Notes under the pieces: model-generated
Told to the model about the DNA's origin: nothing
Databases searched by the model: none
Seen by the model: only the letters and a program-made list of their open reading frames with translations
Shown here: in pieces, positions 47,300-56,082 of the stretch
Position numbering within the stretch: the first letter of the stretch is position 1
How the letters are laid out: the number at the start of each line of letters is the position of its first letter
Source: G963668185 sp965237445
Lineage (GTDB): Bacteria > Chloroflexota > Dehalococcoidia > Lucifugimonadales > G963668185
DNA: 64,000 bases
NCBI GenBank assembly: GCA_965237445.1
Contig: OZ250142.1
Span: forward strand, 2,852,001 to 2,916,000
Direction of reading: 5' to 3'
Translations under genes and position numbers: made by a program

Positions 47300-48256
47300 C
47301 TACCACACAAACACAGTTCCAAGGAGCTCGCTGGGCCTGTCCCGCAGCGTGTCATAGATACGTGCGGCCTCATTGACCGAGACAACGTTGCGGATGAGCG
47401 GGCCTATCCTTACCATGCCCCGCTGCACCAGACGACACAGATTGGCGAGATCGTCCCTGTCGAAGTGCGAGTTTATCTTTATAGCGACCTCGTGGCGCTG
47501 TGCCAGATTGAAGGTGTAGCTTACCTTGAAGCGGCCGGCTATCAGCAGCACCCTCCCTTGCCTTCGGACGGCATCTATAAGCTGGTCTTCCATCCCGGGA
47601 ACGCCGGCGAAGTCTATCACCGCGTCATACGTCCCTTCGCCGATGTGTCTGGCCCAGCCGTCGCCTGAGCTATCGAACACCTCTTCGGCCGCGCCGATGT
47701 CTCGGGCCAGCTCGAGCCGACGCGGGTCGATGTCGCAGGCAGTTACTCTGGCCCCCATGACGTTGGCAACCTGGGAGGCAAGCTGACCGATGCTCCCGAG
47801 GCCTACGATAAGGACACGCTCTCCAATGCGCAAATCGGCGTTGCGGCAGGTGTGCATGGCCACGCTGCCCATGCCAAACAGGGCCGCGTGATGAGGGTCC
47901 ACGTCGGGCGGGAGCTTGATCAGCAGGCTGTCTTCGGGCTCAACGGCGAACTCCTCATGGGGAACGCTCATATACAGTACGTCGCCTACCTTCAGCCCTG
48001 TAACATCAGGCCCCGTCTCGACGACCCGCCCCACGTTCTGATACCCGCTCGAGCGCAGGGGGCGCCCGTCGGCGAAGCCGCCAAGTGCGTAGTTCCCGCC
48101 GATGAGGATGTTGCGCTCGGTGCCGTTGGTGATGCCCGAGTAGATGGTCTGAGTCTTGACCTCGTTGCCGGTCGGTCTGCCGGGCTCCGGCCAGTCCTCC
48201 ACGAGCACCTGTTCCCACTGCTCGTCCGGCCTCACCCTGACGACAAGAGCCCTCAT
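47300..48256 (-). CDS. Medium-chain zinc-type alcohol dehydrogenase family protein
   Basis: 318 residues. The GroES-like N-terminal domain (SGITNGTERNILIGGNYALG, GYQNVGRVVETG, GLKVGDVLYMS) is followed by the Rossmann fold RVLIVGLGSIGQLASQVANV with the Asp of ACDIDPRR selecting NAD. The usual structural-zinc Cys cluster is absent. It is somewhat shorter than typical (about 340), as in the L-threonine/sorbitol-type short MDR proteins. It oxidises an alcohol or sugar alcohol; the substrate is unknown. Same strand as its neighbours. Confidence 0.85.
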   Translation of the reverse strand: MRALVVRVRPDEQWEQVLVEDWPEPGRPTGNEVKTQTIYSGITNGTERNILIGGNYALGGFADGRPLRSSGYQNVGRVVETGPDVTGLKVGDVLYMSVPHEEFAVEPEDSLLIKLPPDVDPHHAALFGMGSVAMHTCRNADLRIGERVLIVGLGSIGQLASQVANVMGARVTACDIDPRRLELARDIGAAEEVFDSSGDGWARHIGEGTYDAVIDFAGVPGMEDQLIDAVRRQGRVLLIAGRFKVSYTFNLAQRHEVAIKINSHFDRDDLANLCRLVQRGMVRIGPLIRNVVSVNEAARIYDTLRDRPSELLGTVFVW

Positions 48257-48375
48257 TTTTCCTCTTCGACATATGGACTGGACGTGAACGTAACCCGACC
48301 TTACGCATTACGTCTTAGAGCCTCTAGCAAAACTACGATGAACTCCCCGTCCACAGAGGTCTTAGATCGGGTTAG

Positions 48376-49206
48376 CTAGATTGCCGTCGCCTTGAACCTT
48401 TCCACCTGTTGCCGGATCGCGACCTCGGTGGGCAGACGTTCGATGCTGGAGGCGCCGAAGAAGCCGACTATGCCCTCCGTATGGTCGAAAACGTACTGGG
48501 CGTCAGATGGTTCGGCTATGGGGCCTCCGTGACACAGCACCAGAATATCTGGGTTGGCCTTCTTGGCAGCATCGTGCATCCCCTGCACCCGCCTGGCCGC
48601 CTCCTCCAGTGTGATCGCCGTTTTGGCCCCGATGGCGCCCTTTGTCGTCAGGCCTACGTGGGGGACGAGGACATCGGCGCCGGCCTCGGCCATAGCGACG
48701 GCGTCATCCTCGGTGAAGACATAAGGGCAGGTCAACATGTCAAGGTCATGGGCCAGCCGTATCATCTCGACTTCGAGGTCGAACCCCATTCCCGTCTCCT
48801 CGAGGTTCTGCCGGAAGACCCCGTCGATGAGGCCGACGGTTGGGAAGTTCTGAACGCCGTTAAAGCCGGTGTTTCTAAGCTTCTTCAGGAACGCCGGCAT
48901 TAGACGGAAGGGGTCTGTGCCACAGACACCAGCAAGGACCGGGGTGTCTTTGACGACGGGCAGCACCTCGGACGCCATCTCCACTACGATGGCATTGGCG
49001 TCGCCGTAGGGCATCAGTCCGGCCAGCGAGCCCCTTGCCGCCATCCGGTAGCGACCCGAGTTATAGACGATGATTATGTCGGCCCGACCTCGCTCGGCGG
49101 CGCTGGCCGAGATGCCCGTCCCGGCACCACAGCCGACTATGGGCCTGCCGTCGGCAACAGCCTGCAGCAGCCTACGTAGGGACTCCTCTCGCGGAATATA
49201 CGGCAT
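48376..49206 (-). CDS. Phosphoenolpyruvate hydrolase-family TIM-barrel protein
   Basis: 276 residues. GRPIVGCGAGTGISASAAERG, IVYNSGRYRMAARGSLAGLM, VLAGVCGTDPFRLM, FNGVQNFPTVGLIDG and LCHGGPIAEPSDAQYVFDHT match the family usually annotated phosphoenolpyruvate hydrolase, found alone or fused to Tm-1-like proteins. Here it follows a Tm-1-like gene with a 24-bp gap, the usual association. The biochemical role of the pair in bacteria is unsettled. Length is normal and no signal peptide is present. Confidence 0.87.
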   Translation of the reverse strand: MPYIPREESLRRLLQAVADGRPIVGCGAGTGISASAAERGRADIIIVYNSGRYRMAARGSLAGLMPYGDANAIVVEMASEVLPVVKDTPVLAGVCGTDPFRLMPAFLKKLRNTGFNGVQNFPTVGLIDGVFRQNLEETGMGFDLEVEMIRLAHDLDMLTCPYVFTEDDAVAMAEAGADVLVPHVGLTTKGAIGAKTAITLEEAARRVQGMHDAAKKANPDILVLCHGGPIAEPSDAQYVFDHTEGIVGFFGASSIERLPTEVAIRQQVERFKATAI

Positions 49207-49230
49207 CGCGACACCCCAGCGTCAGCGCCC

Positions 49231-50487
49231 TCAAACGGGCATCTGACGATGGTCACCGATCTCGGCTCGCAGTTGCAGGACCATGTTGGCCACAGCGTCG
49301 GCGAACTCATCGTCGTTGATGTTGTTGTCCAGCTCGTAGACGGGAATACTCGGCTCGAGGTTCTTCCTGATAGCCTCGAAGCATGCCCAGTCCACCTCGG
49401 GGTCCCAGAAGTCGCCTCCAGGGCTGTCGAGCATTGACACACCTTTGAGCGGCAACATGATGGCCACCTGTGCAGTAGCCGCATTGGCCGCGGTAGCGAT
49501 CATCTCGCCGATGCGCGCGTTCTCTTCGGCGTCAGTGCGCATAAGCGTCACATTGGGGTTCCACTGATAGAGCTTCCGACCTTTGTATCGCTGGGGCACC
49601 TTATCTATCGCGTCGAAGTTGGCCATATCGACGCATCCCGGAACGAGCACCGCCGGAACTCCGGCACGTGACGCCGCCATGCATCGCTCAGACCCTGCGC
49701 TGAATACACCCCCGCACACCTCGTCGGCCAGCTCCGTCGTGGTGATGTCCATTGACGCAACTATGTAGCCGTCGGCGATCAGGCTCTCCATCGTCCTACC
49801 GCCCGCTCCCGTGGCGTGGAAGACCAACACCTCATAGCCACACTTCTCCAAGACACCGCGGGCCCGGTCGACACTGGTAGTGGTGTTGCCGAACATCGAG
49901 GCGGCGACCAGCGGCTTGTCCTCGCCCTCCGCGGTAGGAGCTCCCATATTGACCATCCCCGCTACGGCTCCGGCTGCGTTGGCGTAGATTGCGCGACTGA
50001 TACGGTTGATTCCGGACACATCGACGATCGAGGGGATAAAGGTGATGTCGCTGGTCCCGGCATACGCACTGACGTCGCCGCCGCCAACGGTGGAGACCAT
50101 CACCTTTGGCACCCCGACCGGCAGAGTGCGCATCGCCGTAGTGGCCACGGAGGTCCCGCCTGTTCCGCCCATGCTGAGGATTCCGTCCAGCTGGCCCTGG
50201 TCGTAGAGCTTACGCACGACGACTGCGAGCCCATCTGCCATGGTCTGCATTGCCTCGTCCTTATGGTCGCCCGACGCCAGGTACGCCAGGTCGCCGCCGG
50301 CGGCAGCGGCCACCTCAGCGCGCTTGACGTCAGGCTCAAAGGCGGGCTCTCCCATCACCCCGAAGTCAACCACCAGTGTATTGAGCCCTACCTCCCCTAT
50401 GAGCTCCTTCGCCAGGGCGAACTCCTGGCCTTTGGTGTCCAGCGCTCCGATGATGACAACTGTTTTAGTATCGCCCGGATGCTCCAT
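49231..50487 (-). CDS. Tm-1-like ATP-binding domain protein (UPF0261)
   Basis: 418 residues. VVIIGALDTKGQEFALAKEL at the start, DGILSMGGTGGTSVATTAMR, PKVMVSTVGGGDVSAYAGTS, VLVFHATGAGGRTMESLIAD and VPAVLVPGCVDMANF are the conserved blocks of the UPF0261 family, whose plant relative Tm-1 inhibits tobamovirus replication. The glycine-rich loops bind ATP in the plant protein. The bacterial function is unknown. It starts the four-gene minus-strand group running to 46593. Confidence 0.88.
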   Translation of the reverse strand: MEHPGDTKTVVIIGALDTKGQEFALAKELIGEVGLNTLVVDFGVMGEPAFEPDVKRAEVAAAAGGDLAYLASGDHKDEAMQTMADGLAVVVRKLYDQGQLDGILSMGGTGGTSVATTAMRTLPVGVPKVMVSTVGGGDVSAYAGTSDITFIPSIVDVSGINRISRAIYANAAGAVAGMVNMGAPTAEGEDKPLVAASMFGNTTTSVDRARGVLEKCGYEVLVFHATGAGGRTMESLIADGYIVASMDITTTELADEVCGGVFSAGSERCMAASRAGVPAVLVPGCVDMANFDAIDKVPQRYKGRKLYQWNPNVTLMRTDAEENARIGEMIATAANAATAQVAIMLPLKGVSMLDSPGGDFWDPEVDWACFEAIRKNLEPSIPVYELDNNINDDEFADAVANMVLQLRAEIGDHRQMPV

Positions 50488-50945
50488 GGGAATGGCCTCT
50501 TGCTACGTCTGACTGGTCCGCGCTAAGTCGGCTGCGAACCGCCCGCTGATGGGAGCGGCGCCTGGAACCATTCTATGTCGTGGGCCTTCCTGGGCTCCAA
50601 CCTGTACCACGACGCCTACTGGATGCGACTCAGCGATGCCGACTGTCAGCGTCCGCTGCAGTGCCTTCTTGGCACTAAATGATTTCTGCCGACATTTCCC
50701 ATATCAAATTGTGGGCACCCTGATTGATAGTGCATTAGCGGTGGGCTGAACACTAACACCGTCTCCTGATGCAGTCAACGTCCGTAAACTCCTCGAAAAC
50801 CGCTCGTCACTCGCTATATCAGCCCCACATCGTCCTGTAACCGTGTAGGCTGTGCTGGGGAGACACGGAGTTCGCTATCATACAGGGATGATCTGCCGGG
50901 GGCTTATGCTTGTCCGCCCAGGACCGGCGATCGAAAAGGTAACTC
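50488..50945. other. Intergenic interval between divergent genes
   Basis: It should contain promoters for the Tm-1-like gene (left) and the FAD gene (right). The word GACATTTCCCATATCA at 50691 also occurs at 41863. No gene is recognised. Confidence 0.45.
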
Positions 50946-52516
50946 ATGGGAACCGACATTCAGAGCAGGTACGACGCAATTGTGATCGGCGCCGGACACA
51001 ATGGCCTGGTGACGGCAGGATACCTGGCCAAGGATGGCCTTTCTGTGCTGGTGCTGGAACGCCTCGACAAGGCGGGAGGCGCCGCCACCACTGATGAGCT
51101 GTTCCCCGGGTTGTGGGGGCCGATGTGCTCCCGGGTATGCCACGCTCTCCAGGGTAAGGTCATCGATGACCTCAAGCTGAGAGAGCACGGTTTCTCCATC
51201 GCCGAACCGCCAAGGCCTGTAGGCAGAAATGCACGACTGTTCCCATTTCTGGATGGCTGCTACCTAGGCGGGCCCGGCATAGACACCCCGCTGGACGCTG
51301 CTGACCAGATCCGACAGCTATCCGAAAGAGACGCTCGCGCCCTGTTTGAGTGGAACGCGTTCTGGGAGGAGGCCGCCGGCATCTTCCATCCATACATGCT
51401 GACGTCGCCGCCTACCTTGTCAGACCTATTCCACGATGTTCGAGGGTCAAGTAAAGAGACGGTGCTGGAAAAGTTGCTCACGTGGAGCTACGTGGACATC
51501 CTGTATAGCTTCTTTGAGCACGAGCACGTGCGTGCCGCTCATATGTTCCCGACGGACATGGACCCACGGTCACCAGGAAGCCCGTTGTGGCGTGCAATCC
51601 TCATGAGCGGCGACTTCCTCAGGACTGAAGATCGCGGACTGCCCGTCGGCCAGATGGGGCTATCACTGAGGCGATGGCCATGTCGGTCCAGAGCCTGGGC
51701 GGACACATCAGAACCGGAGCAGAAGTACACGAGCTCATTGTCGAGAGCGGCGAGGCACGCGGCGTAAGGCTCGCCGACGGCCGAGAGATCAAGGCGTCTC
51801 TGGTAGTGTCCAACGCCGACCCAAAGCGGACTTTCTCGACATTCGTCCGCCCCGAGCACGCTCCCGACGACGCTGCTCGGGCAGCCAGCTCCAGTACACA
51901 GTCGGCGAGCATGCACTTCCACGCCTCCATCAGCGAGCTGCCCGACTTCTCTCGGTGGCTGGGCGAAGGCTACGACCGCCGCACCAATCCCTGGCCCTAC
52001 ATCGTGCATTCCGTGCAGTGGTACCTCGACAGCTGGGACGATGCCGCGGCCGGCCGGTGGTCACGAAGCCCGGTGATGTCCATCATAATTCCGACGCTCT
52101 TCGATCCGAAGCTGGCTCCGCGCGGCGGACACCTCGTCGCCGCTTGGACCTTCTACGAGCCGCCGAAGCTGAGGGACGGGAATTGGTCTGATGCGCGCGA
52201 AGAGGCTGGGGAGTACATCATCGACACGATAACCGAGTACGCCCCTAACTTCAGGACGAGCATCATCGACTGGTCCCTTCAGACGCCGGAGGACATCGAG
52301 ACGCGGGTCGGCCTCACCGACGGGAATATTCGCCACATCGACAGCACGCCCAGGCAGCTCCTGGGCGGGCGGTTCCCCTACCGCACGCAGATCAAAGGGT
52401 TCTACATGTGCGGCGCGGGCACCCATCCCACCGGCGAAGTCACCGGCGCCCCAGGCCACAACGCAGCCCAGGCGATCCTCGCCGACTTGGAGCGGGTACC
52501 CGCCGGGCGTATATAA
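50946..52516 (+). pseudogene. PYROXD2/phytoene-desaturase-like FAD protein, one frameshift
   Basis: It is similar along its whole length to the intact 12492 protein. The first frame starts at ATG 50946 with AIVIGAGHNGLVTAGYLAKD and runs to VGQMG at about 51660. There a run of four G should be five: adding one base restores AITEAMAMSVQSLGGH and the second frame, with VVSNADPKRTFSTF and the C-terminal MCGAGTHPTGEVTGAPGHN, ending at 52516. Everything else is intact, so this is either a young pseudogene or a homopolymer sequencing error. Confidence 0.85.
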
Positions 52517-52531
52517 TCCGTGACCGGATAC

Positions 52532-52586
52532 CGTAAACGGCGGAGTGAGAATGGACCACGGAGGCGGGTCGAACGCAGATAAGCGG
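52532..52586. repeat. IS21-like terminal sequence left of ISNCY copy A
   Basis: CGTAAACGGCGGAG, then GGACCACGGAGGCGG, closely parallels 61017-61071. It also matches, inverted, 62712-62756. It looks like the terminal region of an IS21-type element into which the 1640-bp element inserted. Confidence 0.55.
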
Positions 52587-54226
52587 TGTCGACGCTCGGC
52601 GATTATGTCCGCTTAAGTGTCAAGGGAAAATGTCCTCCGAGTAGATTGCCATGCTAGCGGATTACGGTACTTCCGACGTTGCGCGGGCGCGCCATGGGTG
52701 GGCTTTCAGCATGCATGTACTTCCTCACGGTTTCTCTGTGTATGCCCACTTCCCGGGCGATCCCACGGATGGACAGCCCCTTGCGCTTCGCCTTCTGCAC
52801 GGCCTTCCATCTCGCCGTCTGAAGTGGGGTGGGCTTTCTGGATCGCGGAGTTACGGTTTTGCGAACTCTTGCAGCGCCGTTGCGGTCGGCATCGTCGCGG
52901 AGTCTGTCCGCTTCGAGCATTGTGCCCATTGACTCCACTTCGTCCTCCGACCTCCTGCTGACACCGTTGGTGTAGCGGCTGGGAACAGTCGTGTGTACAG
53001 TCCTCCTGCCGAAGCTGCGCAGGATACCTGGTCGCGGAGGCGCTTCCTGGGAGGCGACGATACGCCCTTCGTGTTGCACTGCCAGCCGGCCGTCCAGCCC
53101 TTCGAGCACTTCCACCGCCGACCCGGCAAAGCTCGGTCGAGCCTGATCGGGAAGCAACTGCAGGGTGCGCCAGCGGTACTTAACAGTGTTGTCCCGTGCA
53201 ACCCGGCGCCTGTACTTCACGCATAGGACTGTGTCCAGGCACAGCTCCGGGTCAGGGACCCGATACGCGGTGTCCGTGCGCTCAGACGGCACACGAAAAC
53301 GTTCATTGAAACGGGGAAGGAAGTCGTTGAGCACGCGGTTGGCGTCATCGATGGTGGTCGAGCCTGCGAGCCTCAGCTCCGTGACCAACCTGTCCTGAAG
53401 TGTGCCCGCGGTGCGTTCCACGCGGCCTTTGGCCTGCGGCGACCGTGCGAATATCAGCTGTACGCCGATCTCACCCATCGCTCGAGAGAACTGCGTGGGG
53501 GCGGAGGCGGTCTCTGACGGCGGCGTGTGCTTGAAGACGCCATGGCGGTCTGAATAGAGTGCGAGAGGTATGCCGTAGCTCCGTATCAGATCCCGCATCA
53601 GAAGTAAGTAGCTGCGGGTGTTCTCGTACTCGCAGAACAGGGCGTTGACGACACAGCCAGTAGCGTCGTCGACCGCCAGCAGCAACGTGAACTGGGGGCC
53701 ATCTTCTCCCAGCCATCTGTGGAAGCTGCCGTCTATCTGTACCAGCATCCCCTCGCGAGCCATCCGCTGCCGTCGAACACGATGCTTCGGCGGCCTTCGA
53801 CGGCGGGGGCTGCTCACACCGGCGTCAGTCAGTATCTTGCGCAAGGTGTTACGTCCGATGTCTATGCCCTCTCGCTCCCTCAGCAGTTCGCTCAGGTGCG
53901 TGTGGTTGACTCCCGCGTATCGGGTCCGCGCCAGGACCACCACGTCGGTCGCCAACGGGTCCTGTGTAGCGTTGGCCGGTCTGCGACCTCGATTGCCGTG
54001 AGCGAGTGCGGCTGCTCCCTCCTTGCTGTAAGCCGTCAGTAGTCGCCTGGTGTGGCGCGCGCTCACTCTCATCAACGTGGCTGCCTGCTCTGAGGTCATA
54101 TGGTCCGCCATCAAACTGTTGAGAATCTGAAGCCTTGTCTGCTCTTTCTGCGTCAATGTCACATGCTCCTTCATGCGGACATTTTCGCTTGACAGTTAGC
54201 GAGGACTTAATCGCTGAGCATTGACA
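52587..54226 (-). mobile_element. ISNCY-like element, copy A (1640 bp)
   Basis: Long imperfect terminal inverted repeats of about 50 bp start TGTCGACGCTCGGCGATT and TGTCAATGCTCAGCGATT (inward). A 7-bp target duplication TAAGCGG flanks it (52580-52586, 54227-54233). Identical in length to copies B and C. Confidence 0.93.
52654..54174 (-). CDS. ISNCY-family transposase (copy A)
   Basis: 506 residues: an N-terminal HTH (SEQAATLMRVSARHTRRLL), a retroviral-integrase-like core with DDE residues in LVQIDGSFHRWLG, ALYSDRHGVF and KGRVERTAGTLQDRL, and a C-terminal second HTH (SIRGIAREVGIHRETVRKYM). Intact. It differs from copies B and C at about ten residues, so it is a slightly older or separate insertion. 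Confidence 0.92.
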   Translation of the reverse strand: MKEHVTLTQKEQTRLQILNSLMADHMTSEQAATLMRVSARHTRRLLTAYSKEGAAALAHGNRGRRPANATQDPLATDVVVLARTRYAGVNHTHLSELLREREGIDIGRNTLRKILTDAGVSSPRRRRPPKHRVRRQRMAREGMLVQIDGSFHRWLGEDGPQFTLLLAVDDATGCVVNALFCEYENTRSYLLLMRDLIRSYGIPLALYSDRHGVFKHTPPSETASAPTQFSRAMGEIGVQLIFARSPQAKGRVERTAGTLQDRLVTELRLAGSTTIDDANRVLNDFLPRFNERFRVPSERTDTAYRVPDPELCLDTVLCVKYRRRVARDNTVKYRWRTLQLLPDQARPSFAGSAVEVLEGLDGRLAVQHEGRIVASQEAPPRPGILRSFGRRTVHTTVPSRYTNGVSRRSEDEVESMGTMLEADRLRDDADRNGAARVRKTVTPRSRKPTPLQTARWKAVQKAKRKGLSIRGIAREVGIHRETVRKYMHAESPPMARPRNVGSTVIR

Positions 54227-54285
54227 TAAGCGGCGTTTGAAAATGGTACCGGCCGTCGCCTTCAATCAGGAACGGCAGAACCTGA

Positions 54286-55628
54286 TTGAAGGTGGATTGG
54301 ATGTACCAGGTGGAGATGTATCTCCGTGTTCGCAGGGCTCACTTCGTAGAAGGGATGAGCATCCGGGATGCGGCTCGGGTGTTCGGACTGCACCGGGACA
54401 TGGTGCGCAAGATGCTCAAGTACTCGGTACCACCCGGTTACCGTCGGGAGCGACCCCCTCGTCGACCTAAGCTGGACCCTACAAGGGAGTGATCGACCAG
54501 ATCCTGGAGCACGATCAGTTCCTCCCGAAGAAGCAGCGTCATACGGCCAAGCGCATATACGACCGCCTGAGAGACGAGCACGGCTTTCCGGGCAAATACG
54601 CCATCGTCAAGGACTATGTCCGGGAGCGGCGGCGTCAGACCCGGGAGATGTTCGTGCCCCTGTCCCATGCTCCGGGACATGCCCAGTGTGACTACGGCGA
54701 AGCGTGGGTGATCCCTTCGACAAGCCCTTCGACACGCTCAGGAGAGCCTCAGGACAGGCATCGGCGGAGTGGAGCAGAAAGCCCACTACTTCGCCATGGA
54801 CCTCCCTCACAGCGATGCGTGCTATGTGAAGGCGTACCCCGCTGAGACGACGGAGTCCTTCTGTGACGGACACGTCTCGGCCTTCACGTTCCTGGGCGGA
54901 GTGCCCCAAAGCATCCTGTACGATAACACCACGTTGGCGGTGGCGAAGATACTGGGGGACGGCCGCCGTCAGCGGACCAGGGTGTTCACCGAGCTTCAGT
55001 CCCATTACCGGTTCGGCCGCCCGGGTAAGGGGAACGACAAGGGGAAGGTAGAGGGCCTGGTGGGGTATGTCCGGCGGAACTTCCTGGTGCCCATCCCCTC
55101 GTTCGAGAGCTTCGACGCCCTCAATGCCCATCTGGAACAGCACTGCCTCAGACGGTTCGAATCTCGACTGCGCGGCCACAGCGAAACGATCGGAGAGCGA
55201 CTGGAGCGGGACCTCAAAGCGTTGCTGCCCCTTCCTGGCGTGCCGTACGACGCCAGCGACAAGCACGCGACCAGAGTCAGTTCTCTGTCGCTGGTCAGTA
55301 CCGTACCAACGACTACTCGGTGCCGGTGGCCTACGGTCATCGGGACGTGCTGGTCCGGGGATACGTCCACGAAGTCGTGATCAGCTGTGGGCCGGAGGTC
55401 ATCGCCCGGCACCGGCGGTCCTACGAGCGTGACGACTTCGTCTTCGACCCTCTCCACTACCTGCCTCTCCTGGAGCAGAAGACTGGAGCATTGGACCAGG
55501 CGGCGCCACTGGCAGGGTGGGATCTGCCCGAGGGGTTCGCCGTGCTGCGGCGGTTGCTGGAGTCCCGGATGGGCAAACGAGGCAAGAGGGAGTTTGTCCA
55601 GGTGCTGAGGCTGAGGTACATGAGCTGA
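54286..55628 (+). pseudogene. istA: istA transposase pseudogene (IS21)
   Basis: The pieces together give a nearly full IstA: YLRVRRAHFVEGMSIRDAAR (HTH), a frameshift near 54478, then QILEHDQFLPKKQRHTAKRI, GHAQCDYGEAWVI (catalytic Asp region), a 46-bp palindromic insert at 54716-54761, AHYFAMDLPHSDACYVKAYP, SILYDNTTLAVA (second Asp), FGRPGKGNDKGKVEG (Glu), a frameshift near 55285, and DYSVPVAYGHRDVLVRGYV to the end. The C-terminal tail runs directly into istB sequence, so an internal deletion joins the two genes. Not functional. Confidence 0.85.
54716..54761. repeat. 46-bp palindromic repeat inserted in istA
   Basis: CCTTCGACAAGCCCTTCGAC, then ACGCTCAGGAGAGCCTCAGG interrupts istA between codons for GEAWV and IGGVEQ, shifting the frame. 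Related words (CTGAGCCTGTCGAAGGG at 34206; GAATGTCGAAGGG near 30553) lie elsewhere in the window, so it belongs to a dispersed short-repeat family. Confidence 0.65.
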
Positions 55629-55978
55629 TCGAGGCCAGGGACGAAAAGCGTCTGCTCAACATGCAGAACAAGCTGGCACGCCTCAAGCTCCTGATCATCG
55701 ACGAATTGGGCTTCGTACCCCTGTCCAAAACTGGGGCCGAGCTGCTCTTCGAGGTCTTCAGCCAGCGCTACCAGCGGGGATCGACCCTGGTCACCTCTAA
55801 CCTGCCCTTCGACGAGTGGACCGAGGTCTTCGGCTCTGAGCGGCTCACAGGAGCTCTCCTCGACCGTCTCACCCACCGTGTCCACACCCTGGAGATGAAC
55901 GGGGAGAGCTTTAGGCTCAAGCACAGCAGACAGCGCCGGGTCGTATCTACCCAGCGAGACGACGGGCACGACGCCTAG
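55607..55978 (+). pseudogene. istB: istB ATPase C-terminal remnant (IS21)
   Basis: EVHELIEARDEKRLLNMQNK, KLLIIDELGFVPLSKTGAEL (Walker B), STLVTSNLPFDEWTEVFG and LTGALLDRLTHRVHTLEMNG are IstB. The N-terminal part with Walker A is deleted, and the remnant joins the end of istA. No ATPase function is expected. Confidence 0.87.
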
Positions 55979-56082
55979 CGCGTCAAGCTGCCGGTAACCT
56001 CAACTACGCCAGGTTCCAGTTGTTTACGGGCGGTGGTCCACTTCTACTCCGCCCCGACGGTCCACTTTTGCGCCCCCTTGAC

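Larger units (their letters stand above)
54227..56082 (+). mobile_element. IS21-family element remnant
   Basis: It holds broken istA and istB genes. The right end contains two copies of the IS21-type subterminal word GGTCCACTT before 56082. The left end was probably split off by copy A, since IS21-like terminal sequence is found left of it at 52532. Confidence 0.75.
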
